Below are positions 53,179-60,789 of a stretch of 64,000 nt of DNA, one piece after another. The position numbers and the translations under genes were made by a program. The notes beneath the pieces are model-generated. The model made no database searches, was not told the origin of the DNA, and saw only the letters and a program-made list of their open reading frames with translations. Source of the stretch: Pseudomonas arcuscaelestis (GTDB lineage Bacteria > Pseudomonadota > Gammaproteobacteria > Pseudomonadales > Pseudomonadaceae); the NCBI RefSeq assembly GCF_016881005.1, contig NZ_JACOPV010000005.1, positions 1 to 64,000 of the forward strand, given 5' to 3'. Numbering within the stretch: position 1 is the first letter of the stretch; the number at the start of each line of letters is the position of its first letter.

Positions 53179-54837
53179 ACCCAGGAAACCGGCGGCTTCG
53201 CCGCTCTCGATCTTCATCCAAGTATTGTTGCCGCCGTTCTGGCTACTGGCTACGAAGAGCCATCGGCCATTCAGCAGCAATCGATCCCGATTATTCTTGC
53301 CGGTCATGACATGATCGGTCAGGCGCAGACAGGTACCGGCAAAACTGCCGCCTTCGCTCTGCCAATCCTGCACCGCATCGACCCAAGCAAGCGCGAGCCG
53401 CAAGCCCTGATCCTGGCGCCAACCCGTGAGTTGGCGCTGCAAGTAGCCACCGCTTTTGAAACTTACGCCAAGCAAATGCCTGGCGTTACCGTGGTGGCCG
53501 TATACGGTGGTGCCCCAATGGGCCCACAACTCAAAGCAATCCGCAATGGCGCGCAAATCGTCGTTGCTACCCCTGGCCGTCTGTGCGACCACCTGCGTCG
53601 CGACGAGAAGGTTCTGGCAACCGTCAATCACCTGGTGCTCGACGAAGCCGACGAAATGCTCAAGCTGGGCTTCATGGATGACCTCGAAGTCATCTTCAAG
53701 GCCATGCCGGAAACCCGTCAGACCGTACTGTTCTCCGCAACCCTGCCGGCCTCCATCCGTGCAATTGCCGAACGTCACCTGCGTGATCCGAAGCACGTCA
53801 AGATCCAGACCAAAACCCAGACTGTGACTGCCATCGAGCAGGCTCACCTGATGGTTCACGCTGACCAGAAGGTTTCCGCTGTCCTGCGCCTGCTGGAAGT
53901 GGAAGAGTTCGACGCGCTGATCGCCTTCGTGCGTACCAAGCAAGCGACCCTGGACCTGGCAAGTGCCCTGGAAGCCAAAGGCTACAAAGCTGCAGCGTTG
54001 AACGGTGACATTGCCCAGAACCAGCGTGAGCGCGTTATCGACTCGCTCAAGGATGGTCGCCTGGACATCGTCGTCGCTACCGACGTTGCCGCTCGTGGTC
54101 TGGACGTACCGCGCATCACTCACGTGTTCAACGTTGACATGCCTTACGATCCTGAGTCCTACGTTCACCGTATCGGCCGTACCGGTCGTGCCGGTCGCGA
54201 AGGTCGTGCACTGTTGCTGGTAACGCCGCGTGAGCGTCGTATGCTGCAAGTGATCGAGCGTGTCACCGGTCAGAAGGTTGCCGAAGTGCGTCTGCCAAAT
54301 GCTCAGGCCGTTCTCGATGCTCGCATCAAGAAGCTGACCAACAGCCTGGCGCCATTGGTTGCCGACGCCGAGTCGACCCATGGTGATCTGCTCGATCGCC
54401 TGACTGCCGACATCGGTTGCAGCCCGCGTGCCCTGGCCGCAGCGCTGCTGCGCAAGGCTACCAACGGTCAGGCCCTGACCCTGGAAGCTGTCGAGAAGGA
54501 GCAGCCGCTGGTTCCGACCTCCGCCCCGCGTGAGCGCACTGGCGATCGTCCAGACCGTGGCGAGCGTGAGCGTCGTGCACCTATGCCGCTGGGCGAAGGT
54601 CGTGCACGCTGCCGTACCGCGCTGGGTGCGCGTGATGGTATCGCTGCCAAGAACCTGCTCGGCGCCATCCTCAACGAAGGCGGCCTGGCCCGCGAAGCAA
54701 TCGGCCGCATTCAGGTGCGTGATAGCTTCAGCCTGGTTGAACTGCCGGAAGAGGGTTTGGAGCGTCTGCTGGCCAAGCTCAAGGACACTCGCGTTGCCGG
54801 TAAGCAGCTGAAGCTGCGCCGTTATCGCGAAGACTGA
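53176..54837 (+). CDS. deaD: DEAD-box ATP-dependent RNA helicase (DeaD/CsdA-like)
   Basis: A 553-residue RNA helicase. Motifs in order: a Q motif (GYEEPSAIQQQSIP), AQTGTGKT, PTRELALQ, DEAD in VLDEADEMLKLG, SAT, ATDVAARGLD and HRIGRTGRAG. A basic linker (ERTGDRPDRGERERRAP) precedes a C-terminal DbpA-like RNA-binding domain (GARDGIAAKNLLGAILNEGGL). CsdA-type helicases help ribosome assembly and mRNA decay, mainly in the cold. The start at 53176 is set by AGAGG and family start MTQETGGFAAL; an in-frame ATG at 53125 would add 17 residues and is less likely. Confidence 0.94.
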   Translation: MTQETGGFAALDLHPSIVAAVLATGYEEPSAIQQQSIPIILAGHDMIGQAQTGTGKTAAFALPILHRIDPSKREPQALILAPTRELALQVATAFETYAKQMPGVTVVAVYGGAPMGPQLKAIRNGAQIVVATPGRLCDHLRRDEKVLATVNHLVLDEADEMLKLGFMDDLEVIFKAMPETRQTVLFSATLPASIRAIAERHLRDPKHVKIQTKTQTVTAIEQAHLMVHADQKVSAVLRLLEVEEFDALIAFVRTKQATLDLASALEAKGYKAAALNGDIAQNQRERVIDSLKDGRLDIVVATDVAARGLDVPRITHVFNVDMPYDPESYVHRIGRTGRAGREGRALLLVTPRERRMLQVIERVTGQKVAEVRLPNAQAVLDARIKKLTNSLAPLVADAESTHGDLLDRLTADIGCSPRALAAALLRKATNGQALTLEAVEKEQPLVPTSAPRERTGDRPDRGERERRAPMPLGEGRARCRTALGARDGIAAKNLLGAILNEGGLAREAIGRIQVRDSFSLVELPEEGLERLLAKLKDTRVAGKQLKLRRYRED

Positions 54838-54850
54838 TCCGCGAGCACTA

Positions 54851-54883
54851 AAAAAATCCCCGACTGAGTCGGGGATTTTTTTT
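54851..54883 (+). terminator. rho-independent terminator of deaD
   Basis: AATCCCCGAC-TGA-GTCGGGGATT stem with A6 on the left and T8 on the right; it could also terminate the convergent ygiD transcript. Confidence 0.93.
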
Positions 54884-54895
54884 GCCCAGGCTATT

Positions 54896-55663
54896 TCAAT
54901 CGAAGCGATAGATGTCCATGCCCAGCGCCCCCAGGGTGAAGCCCTGGTGAACGATTGCGAACTTCGTGCCCGCACCTCGAGCGAAGTACAGGGGCAGTAA
55001 ATGCTCATCGCTTGGGTGATTGCGCACAGCAAAGGGGGCCAAGTGTCGGTAATCATGCAAGGCCTGAGTGTCATCCGCCTGCAGTTTTTCGATCATCCAG
55101 TCCCGGAACGCCAGCGCCCAGGGCTCAATGCTTTGCGGTCCTGCGCGCCAGTCCAGTTCGCCCAGGTTGTGAGTGATGCTTCCGGAGCCGATCAGCAGAA
55201 TGTCGTCATCTCGCAAACTCGCAAGCGCGCTGCCCACCAGTTCCTGAAACTTCGGCCCAAGTTGTGTGGGAAGGGAAACCTGCACCACCGGAATCTCCGC
55301 GTTCGGATACATCAGCGATAGAGGAACCCAGGTGCCATGGTCGAAGGGCCGTTGGGGGTCGAGGCGGGTTGGCATGCCGGCCGCGCAGAGCAGTTCTGTT
55401 ACCTGTTGAGCCAGGGCCGGGTCGCCGGGGGCAGGGTACTGCACGGCATACAGTGCGGCGGGGAAGCCGCCGAAGTCGTGCCAGGTTTGCGGGTTGGGGC
55501 TGCTGGATACCAGCAACTCCCGGCTTTCCCAATGTGCTGAGACCACCACGATTGCTTTGGGTCGTTTTAATGCAGCAGCCAGGCGTTTCAAGGCAGGGCC
55601 ACTGGCACCTGGCTCCAGGGCGAGCATGGGCGAGCCATGGGAAATGAACAGGCTGGGCAGCAT
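54896..55663 (-). CDS. ygiD: 4,5-DOPA-dioxygenase-like extradiol dioxygenase (YgiD)
   Basis: A 255-residue class III extradiol ring-cleavage dioxygenase of the LigB/YgiD branch. Metal ligands are expected in FISHGSPM, SAHWES and a later His in FDHGTWVPL; GSGSITHNL and RNHPSDEHLLPL complete the signature. YgiD opens DOPA to betalamic-type products in E. coli; the natural substrate in Pseudomonas is unknown. The ATG at 55663 gives MLPSLFISHGSP. It converges on the deaD terminator. Confidence 0.9.
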   Translation of the reverse strand: MLPSLFISHGSPMLALEPGASGPALKRLAAALKRPKAIVVVSAHWESRELLVSSSPNPQTWHDFGGFPAALYAVQYPAPGDPALAQQVTELLCAAGMPTRLDPQRPFDHGTWVPLSLMYPNAEIPVVQVSLPTQLGPKFQELVGSALASLRDDDILLIGSGSITHNLGELDWRAGPQSIEPWALAFRDWMIEKLQADDTQALHDYRHLAPFAVRNHPSDEHLLPLYFARGAGTKFAIVHQGFTLGALGMDIYRFD

Positions 55664-55766
55664 AAGGGTGCTCCGGACGTTAAGATGTGCTCATCTTCGG
55701 GCAAAGCATTGATCTAAATCTAATATAAGTTTTCGCAGTATTTGATCGAATTTATCGAGGTGAGGC

Positions 55767-56417
55767 ATGCAGGCAGAGTTTTGGCATTCGCGTTGGAAGA
55801 ATAATCAGATCGGCTTTCACCAGTCTCAGGTCAACGCCCATCTGCAACAGCACTGGCCGGCGTTGGCTGTGGCAGCCGGAGCGCGCGTGCTGGTGCCGCT
55901 GTGCGGCAAGAGCCTGGACATGCTCTGGTTGGCAGGGCAGGGCCTGCAGGTGCTTGGCGTGGAGTTGTCGGAGCGTGCGGTGGAGGATTTTTTCGCTGAG
56001 CATCAGTTGCAGCCCCAGATCACTCAGCAAGGTCCGTTCAAGGTTTTTCGCTGCGACGCCATTGAGATTCGCTGCGGCGACTTCTTCGCCTTGCGCGCTG
56101 AGGACGTCGGCGCGTGTGCTGCTTTGTACGATCGAGCTGCACTGATCGCGCTGCCCGCGCCTATGCGCGTGCGTTATGTCGAGCATTTGCAGACCCTGCT
56201 TGCGCCACCGGTGAAGGGCTTGTTGATCACCCTGGACTACGACCAGTCGCAGATCGACGGGCCGCCGTTTGCCGTCGTCGATGACGAAGTGCAGGCGCTG
56301 TTCGCCGCCTGGCAGCCGCGTGAGCGGGTATCGCATGATGTGCTGGCCGAGAGTCCGAAATTCCAACAGGCTGGCGCCACGCGCTTGCTGGAGCGGGTCT
56401 ATCAGTTGCAACGCTGA
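55767..56417 (+). CDS. tpm: thiopurine S-methyltransferase
   Basis: A 216-residue SAM-dependent methyltransferase. It opens with [20 protein letters not shown], the TPMT/TehB-like pattern, and has [16 protein letters not shown] and [19 protein letters not shown]. Bacterial Tpm methylates thiopurines and selenium or tellurium compounds, giving tellurite tolerance. AGGTGAGG lies before the ATG. It is followed after 40 bp by a G-rich pentamer repeat and a repeat island, unusual for this conserved gene. Confidence 0.94.
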   Translation: MQAEFWHSRWKNNQIGFHQSQVNAHLQQHWPALAVAAGARVLVPLCGKSLDMLWLAGQGLQVLGVELSERAVEDFFAEHQLQPQITQQGPFKVFRCDAIEIRCGDFFALRAEDVGACAALYDRAALIALPAPMRVRYVEHLQTLLAPPVKGLLITLDYDQSQIDGPPFAVVDDEVQALFAAWQPRERVSHDVLAESPKFQQAGATRLLERVYQLQR

Positions 56418-56457
56418 TATAAAAAAGGTCTTTCACGAAATCCCAGGGCATGATCTT

Positions 56458-56491
56458 GGGGCTGGGCTGGGCTGGGCTGGGCTGGGCTGGG
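56458..56491 (+). repeat. GGGCT pentamer microsatellite / G-quadruplex motif
   Basis: Seven G tracts (GGGG then six GGG) separated each by CT, 41 bp after the tpm stop. The repeat satisfies a parallel G-quadruplex pattern with 2-nt loops on the + strand, i.e. in the tpm mRNA. The unit is 5 bp, so the tract is non-coding and could change length by slippage. Confidence 0.9.
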
Positions 56492-56542
56492 ATTGAGTCT
56501 GTGAGCTTATCCATTCAATGCGGCGCCGCTGTTGGCCCCTTC

Positions 56543-56754
56543 CGCCCTTACGGCGGGTCCCTTTTGTCTTGGCAAAAGGAACCAAAACCGTGTGTCCCTG
56601 CATTCGGCCCTGCGCTGCGCTCCGGGTCCCCTCGCTCCGGCATTGCTCCCGTCGGGACCGCACCGTAGGGCCGTCCTGGCCCTACGGTGCTCGCAGGCCA
56701 TCCATGGCCTGCACCCGACTACGCAATACCTACACTCAGCCTGCTGAAGGGACG
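56543..56754. repeat. left arm of a ~212-bp inverted repeat
   Basis: Roughly 80% identical by eye to the reverse complement of 56901-57111. Shared blocks include TCCCTGCATTCGGCCCT, GCTGCGCTCCGGGTCCCCTC, AGGGCCGTCCTGGCCCT, GGCCATCCATGGCC and CTGAAGGGACG. It contains internal palindromes such as CGTAGGGC..GCCCTACG. Open frames over it in several phases look spurious; they have no protein family features. Confidence 0.85.
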
Positions 56755-56823
56755 ATCCAGGGTGTCTGGGCTGGCGATGTACGAAGAGCCAGATCAAAAG
56801 CAAAAGCTGCACACCAGCGCCTC

Positions 56824-56860
56824 GCTGTTGCTGTTGCTGTTGCTGTTGCCGTTGCCGCTG
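56824..56860. repeat. TTGCTG hexamer tract in the inverted-repeat centre
   Basis: CGCTGTTGCTGTTGCTGTTG... continuing as TTGCCGTTGCCGCTGCAG: about five copies of a CTGTTG unit with decay at the end. It lies within the 146-bp spacer between the inverted arms. In one frame it encodes runs of Leu, in the other Ala-Val, but no gene is supported. Confidence 0.75.
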
Positions 56861-56900
56861 CAGTGCTTCTACCTACACAAATCGTGCAGACGCCACAAAT

Positions 56901-57111
56901 CGTCCCTTCAGTAGGCCGAATGGAACCCTTGCGTAGTGGGGCGACGGCCATGGATGGCCGGCGAGCGCCGCAGGGCCAGGACGGCCCTTCGGCGCGGTCC
57001 CCGCGGGAGCAAGGGTGGAATGAGGGGACCCGGAGCGCAGCGTAGGGCCGAATGCAGGGACAGGGGGTTTGCCCACTTTTGCCCCGACAAAAGTGGGTCG
57101 CCGTAAAGGCG
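56901..57111. repeat. right arm of a ~212-bp inverted repeat
   Basis: Partner of 56543-56754. It begins CGTCCCTTCAG and ends CGCCGTAAAGGCG, with GGCCATGGATGGCC and AGGGCCAGGACGGCCCT at mirrored places. The arms have diverged, so they are old or were acquired as two copies of a multi-copy family. Confidence 0.85.
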
Positions 57112-57134
57112 AAACCAGCCAGTGGTGCCACCAT

Positions 57135-57190
57135 ATCAAACGGATATGCCCATCGACACACGAGCCACATTCCGGTACTCACTCGCGGGC
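57135..57190 (+). repeat. 56-bp direct repeat, copy 1
   Basis: ATCAAACGGATATGCCCATC, then CGAGCCACATTCCGGTACTC. About 84% identical to copy 2 at 57265-57320, in the same direction, 130 bp apart start to start. Confidence 0.85.
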
Positions 57191-57264
57191 GGCCAACTGT
57201 GTAGTCAGTGACGCATACAGCCAGACGCAGATCCATTGGCGTGAGCGGTTTGGAGTCACCCCCC

Positions 57265-57320
57265 ATCAAACGGATATACCCATCGCCACTCGAGCCACAT
57301 TCCGGTGCTCGCCCGCTAGC
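57265..57320 (+). repeat. 56-bp direct repeat, copy 2
   Basis: ATCAAACGGATATACCCATC, then CGAGCCACATTCCGGTGCTC. The 74 bp between the copies show no gene. Confidence 0.85.
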
Positions 57321-57360
57321 AGGCCCGGTGCGTAGTTCCCGGAATTCCCTGAACAACCAT

Positions 57361-57389
57361 AAAAAAGGGCGGCCCTGAGGCCGCCCTTG
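57361..57389 (-). terminator. rho-independent terminator of htpX
   Basis: Read on the minus strand, AAGGGCGGCC-TCA-GGGCCGCCCTT is followed by TTTT, 17 bp after the htpX stop. It closes the repeat island on the right. Confidence 0.92.
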
Positions 57390-57405
57390 TTCCTTGCGCT
57401 GTCCC

Positions 57406-58293
57406 TTAACCGCGACGGCGCAGAGCTTCGATGCGATCTTCCAGCGGTGGGTGGCTCATCAGCAAGCCAGCCAGGCCCTGCTTGAGGCCGCCGTTGATGC
57501 CGAAGGCGTTCAAGGTGTCGGGCATATGCACCGGTACCCCTTGTTCCGAACGCAGGCGCTGCAGAGCGCCAATCATCGCGCCGGTACCGGCCAAGCGTGC
57601 ACCGGCTTCGTCAGCACGGTATTCGCGTTTACGCGAGAACCACATGACGATCGTGCTGGCGAGGATACCCAGAATCAGCTCGGCTACGATGGTCGCGATG
57701 TAGTAGGCGATACCTTGGCCTTCTTCGTTCTTGAAAATCACCTTGTCGACAAAGTTACCGATGATGCGAGCGAAGAACATCACGAAGGTGTTGACCACAC
57801 CTTGTATCAGCGCGAGGGTAACCATGTCGCCATTGGCTACGTGGCCGATTTCGTGGGCCAGCACTGCACGTACTTCGTCGGGCGAGAAGCGCTCGAGCAA
57901 GCCCTGGCTAACAGCAACCAGTGCGTCGTTGCGGTTCCAGCCAGTAGCAAAGGCGTTGGCCTCGTAGGCCGGGAAGATACCCACTTCCGGCATTTTGATG
58001 CCAGCTTCGCGGGACAGCTCTTCAACGGTCTGCAGCAGCCATTGTTCATGGCGGGTGCGCGGCTGACTGATGATCTGGGTGCCCGTGCTCATCTTCGCCA
58101 TCCACTTGGAGATGAACAGCGAAATCAGCGAGCCGGCAAAACCGAACACGGCGCAGAAAATCAGCAGCTGATCGAGCTTGAGGTCAACCCCGTTTGCCGC
58201 CATGAACCCATTGAAGCCAAACAGGCTCAAGGTGATGCTGGCAATCAGCACAACCGCAAGGTTGGTGGCTACAAACAGTAAGATGCGCATCAT
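57406..58293 (-). CDS. htpX: membrane zinc metalloprotease HtpX
   Basis: A 295-residue inner-membrane M48 peptidase for quality control of membrane proteins. Two N-terminal helices ([40 protein letters not shown]) are followed by the zinc site [11 protein letters not shown], two more helices and the third ligand Glu in [10 protein letters not shown]. Length is as in E. coli. The ATG at 58293 gives [11 protein letters not shown]; a longer frame upstream is not conserved. Confidence 0.96.
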   Translation of the reverse strand: MMRILLFVATNLAVVLIASITLSLFGFNGFMAANGVDLKLDQLLIFCAVFGFAGSLISLFISKWMAKMSTGTQIISQPRTRHEQWLLQTVEELSREAGIKMPEVGIFPAYEANAFATGWNRNDALVAVSQGLLERFSPDEVRAVLAHEIGHVANGDMVTLALIQGVVNTFVMFFARIIGNFVDKVIFKNEEGQGIAYYIATIVAELILGILASTIVMWFSRKREYRADEAGARLAGTGAMIGALQRLRSEQGVPVHMPDTLNAFGINGGLKQGLAGLLMSHPPLEDRIEALRRRG

Positions 58294-58517
58294 GGTTGTT
58301 ACGTTCTCCTGACGGATAAAAGTGTCACGTATGCCGGGGTATATAAGGTGCGGGCTCGAGTGATTCAACCGGGCGACTATTTCAAACTGTGTACTTCTTT
58401 GTATTACAGTCGAATTCCATCATCCCGCACGCGAGATCATCAGGTCTTACAGAAGGGGAAATCAGCCTGTAAGGCCTGCACCAGAAAGGATGCAGGCTTT
58501 CGGCAGGGCTTTGACAG

Positions 58518-59729
58518 TTATTGCTGATATGTCTTCAAGAAGTTTCCGATACGGCCAATGGCCTGTTCCAGATCATCGACGCGCGGCAGGGTTACCACAC
58601 GGAAGTGATCGGGCCATGGCCAGTTGAAGGCGGTGCCCTGGACAATCAACAGCTTTTCCGACAGCAGCAGGTCGAGAACGAACTTTTCGTCGTTGTGAAT
58701 CGGGCAGACTTTCGGATCGATGCGTGGGAACGCATACAACGCGCCCATTGGCTTGACGCAGCTGACGCCGGGAATGTCATTGAGCAGCTCCCAGGTGCGA
58801 TTGCGTTGCTCAAGCAGGCGACCCTGTGGCAGGACCAGGTCATTGATGCTCTGGTAGCCGCCCAGGGCGGTCTGGATGGCATGCTGGCTCGGCACGTTGG
58901 CACACAGGCGCATGTTGGCCAGCATGTCGATGCCTTCGATGTAGCTCTGAGCGTGCTGCTTGGGGCCGGAAATGGCCACCCAGCCGGAACGGAAGCCCGC
59001 AACGCGGTAGGACTTGGACAAACCGTTGAAGGTCAGGCAGAGCAAGTCTGGCGCCAGCGAGGCGGTGCAGATATGAACGGCTTCGTCGTAGAGGATCTTG
59101 TCGTAGATCTCGTCGGAGAACACCACCAGGTTGTGCTGGCGTGCCAATTCGAGCATGCCCAGCAGCAACTCGCGCGAGTACACCGCGCCCGTCGGGTTGT
59201 TCGGGTTGATGATCACCAGGGCTTTGGTGTTTGAGGTGATCTTGGCCTTGATGTCGTCAAGGTCCGGGAACCAGTCGGCTTGCTCGTCGCACAGGTAGTG
59301 CACGGGGTTGCCGCCCGCCAGGCTTACCGCAGCAGTCCACAGCGGGTAGTCCGGTGCCGGAATCAGCACTTCGTCGCCGTTATTGAGCAGCGCTTGCATC
59401 GACATCACGATCAGCTCGGACACGCCGTTGCCCAGGTAGATGTCTTCGATGCCGACACCTTCGACCTGTTTCTGCTGGTAGTACTGCATCACCGCCTTGC
59501 GTGCGCTGAATAGGCCCTTGGAGTCGCTGTAGCCCTGGGCAGTTGGCAGGTTGCGGATTACATCCTGGAGGATTTCGTCCGGCGCTTCGAAACCAAACGG
59601 CGCAGGGTTGCCGATGTTCAGCTTGAGGATGCGATGACCTTCCTCTTCCAGGCGTTTGGCGTGCTTGAGCACCGGGCCGCGAATGTCATAGCAGACATTG
59701 GCGAGCTTGTTCGATTTGCTGACCTGCAT
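58518..59729 (-). CDS. alaA: pyridoxal-phosphate aminotransferase (AlaA-like)
   Basis: A 403-residue fold-type I aminotransferase. LNIGNPAPFGFEAPDEI, YLGNGVSELI, IINPNNPTGAVYS and the PLP lysine in NGLSKSYRVAGFRSGW match AlaA, which makes alanine from pyruvate and glutamate. The ATG at 59729 gives MQVSKSNKLANV. A small hairpin, GCCTGCA/TGCAGGC, lies after its stop at 58473-58497. It is divergent from msrB. Confidence 0.94.
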   Translation of the reverse strand: MQVSKSNKLANVCYDIRGPVLKHAKRLEEEGHRILKLNIGNPAPFGFEAPDEILQDVIRNLPTAQGYSDSKGLFSARKAVMQYYQQKQVEGVGIEDIYLGNGVSELIVMSMQALLNNGDEVLIPAPDYPLWTAAVSLAGGNPVHYLCDEQADWFPDLDDIKAKITSNTKALVIINPNNPTGAVYSRELLLGMLELARQHNLVVFSDEIYDKILYDEAVHICTASLAPDLLCLTFNGLSKSYRVAGFRSGWVAISGPKQHAQSYIEGIDMLANMRLCANVPSQHAIQTALGGYQSINDLVLPQGRLLEQRNRTWELLNDIPGVSCVKPMGALYAFPRIDPKVCPIHNDEKFVLDLLLSEKLLIVQGTAFNWPWPDHFRVVTLPRVDDLEQAIGRIGNFLKTYQQ

Positions 59730-59896
59730 GATGTGATCCCGATTAGAAAAGATCGCCGCGCACTGCGCTGTGAAATCGTTTGAAAAGCGTGTAACGCGGG
59801 TGCCAGACTGATGTCTGATGAGGCGCAATAATATACGTGCCGACCGCGTTGGGGAAAAGACGCAACGCGGGGTTTTTAGTCTGCCGAGGCCTGCAT

Positions 59897-60289
59897 ATGG
59901 AAAAGATAGAGAAAACTGCGGAGCAATGGCGTGCCATGCTCGATCCCGAGCAGTACAACGTCTGCCGCTTGAAAGGCACCGAACGGCCGTTCAGCGGTAA
60001 ATACAACGGTACCAAGACCGAGGGTGTCTACCACTGCATTTGCTGCAATGCTCCACTGTTCGATTCCAAGGCCAAGTTCGACTCCGGTTGTGGCTGGCCA
60101 AGCTTCTACGAGCCGATCGAGGACAGTGCGATGATCGAAATTCGTGACATCTCCCACGGGATGATCCGAACCGAAGTCACTTGCGCGCAGTGCGATGCCC
60201 ATTTGGGGCATGTGTTTCCCGATGGCCCGCCTCCGACCGGACTGCGCTACTGTATCAACTCGGTCTGCCTGGACCTGGTTCCACGCTAA
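59897..60289 (+). CDS. msrB: peptide-methionine (R)-S-oxide reductase
   Basis: A 130-residue enzyme that repairs methionine-R-sulfoxide with thioredoxin. Two zinc CxxC pairs ([21 protein letters not shown]) and the catalytic Cys in [11 protein letters not shown] are present, with the substrate-binding [10 protein letters not shown]. The start at 59897 gives [15 protein letters not shown]. It is followed 14 bp later by a glutathione peroxidase gene, an oxidative-repair operon. Confidence 0.96.
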   Translation: MEKIEKTAEQWRAMLDPEQYNVCRLKGTERPFSGKYNGTKTEGVYHCICCNAPLFDSKAKFDSGCGWPSFYEPIEDSAMIEIRDISHGMIRTEVTCAQCDAHLGHVFPDGPPPTGLRYCINSVCLDLVPR

Positions 60290-60303
60290 CAGAGGATAGG
60301 GTC

Positions 60304-60789
60304 ATGGCCGACGCATTGTTGAGTATTCCTTGCATCACCCTGGCGGGTGAGAAAAAGACCTTGGCTGATTTTCAGGGTAAAGCGCTGTTGGTGGTCAATA
60401 CTGCCAGCCAGTGCGGCTTTACCCCACAGTACAAGGGCCTGGAACAGCTATGGCAGCGTTATCGCGAGCGCGGGCTCGTGGTGCTGGGTTTTCCCTGTAA
60501 CCAGTTCGGCAAGCAGGAGCCGGGTGACGCCAGGGAGATCGCACAGTTCTGTGAGATGAATTTTGGTGTCAGCTTTCCGCTGTTTCGCAAGATCGAAGTC
60601 AATGGCGGCAGCGCTCATCCCTTGTTCGCCGAACTGAAGAAGCGCGCCCCCGGCTTGTTCGGATCACAAAATATCAAGTGGAACTTCACCAAGTTCCTTG
60701 TCGAGCCGGGTACTGGCAAGGTCACGCGTTACGCGCCGAGCACCAAGCCGCAGGCGTTGAGTGCGTCGATCGAGAAAATGCTCACGTAG
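60304..60789 (+). CDS. glutathione peroxidase family protein
   Basis: A 161-residue thiol peroxidase of the GPx family. The peroxidatic Cys (not selenocysteine) lies in NTASQCGFTPQY, with Gln/Asn in FPCNQFGKQEPG and Trp in KWNFTKFLV. It reduces hydroperoxides, most likely using thioredoxin. The ATG at 60304 directly follows AGAGGATAGGGTC. Its stop overlaps the convergent kinase gene by 8 bp. Confidence 0.94.
   Translation: MADALLSIPCITLAGEKKTLADFQGKALLVVNTASQCGFTPQYKGLEQLWQRYRERGLVVLGFPCNQFGKQEPGDAREIAQFCEMNFGVSFPLFRKIEVNGGSAHPLFAELKKRAPGLFGSQNIKWNFTKFLVEPGTGKVTRYAPSTKPQALSASIEKMLT

Noticed and set aside
53116..55074. A 652-codon minus-strand frame across deaD
   Set aside because: It mirrors the well-supported helicase and starts inside ygiD; its Gln/Thr/Val pattern reflects codon bias on the other strand.
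56824..56860. CRISPR-like array
   Set aside because: The units are 6 bp without spacers; the 56-bp direct repeats nearby occur only twice with a 74-bp gap, and there are no cas genes.
56507..57356. Several open frames in both directions over the repeat island
   Set aside because: They coincide with the inverted arms, overlap each other in many phases and encode low-complexity or Arg/Pro/Ala-rich peptides without family features. The repeats explain them better.
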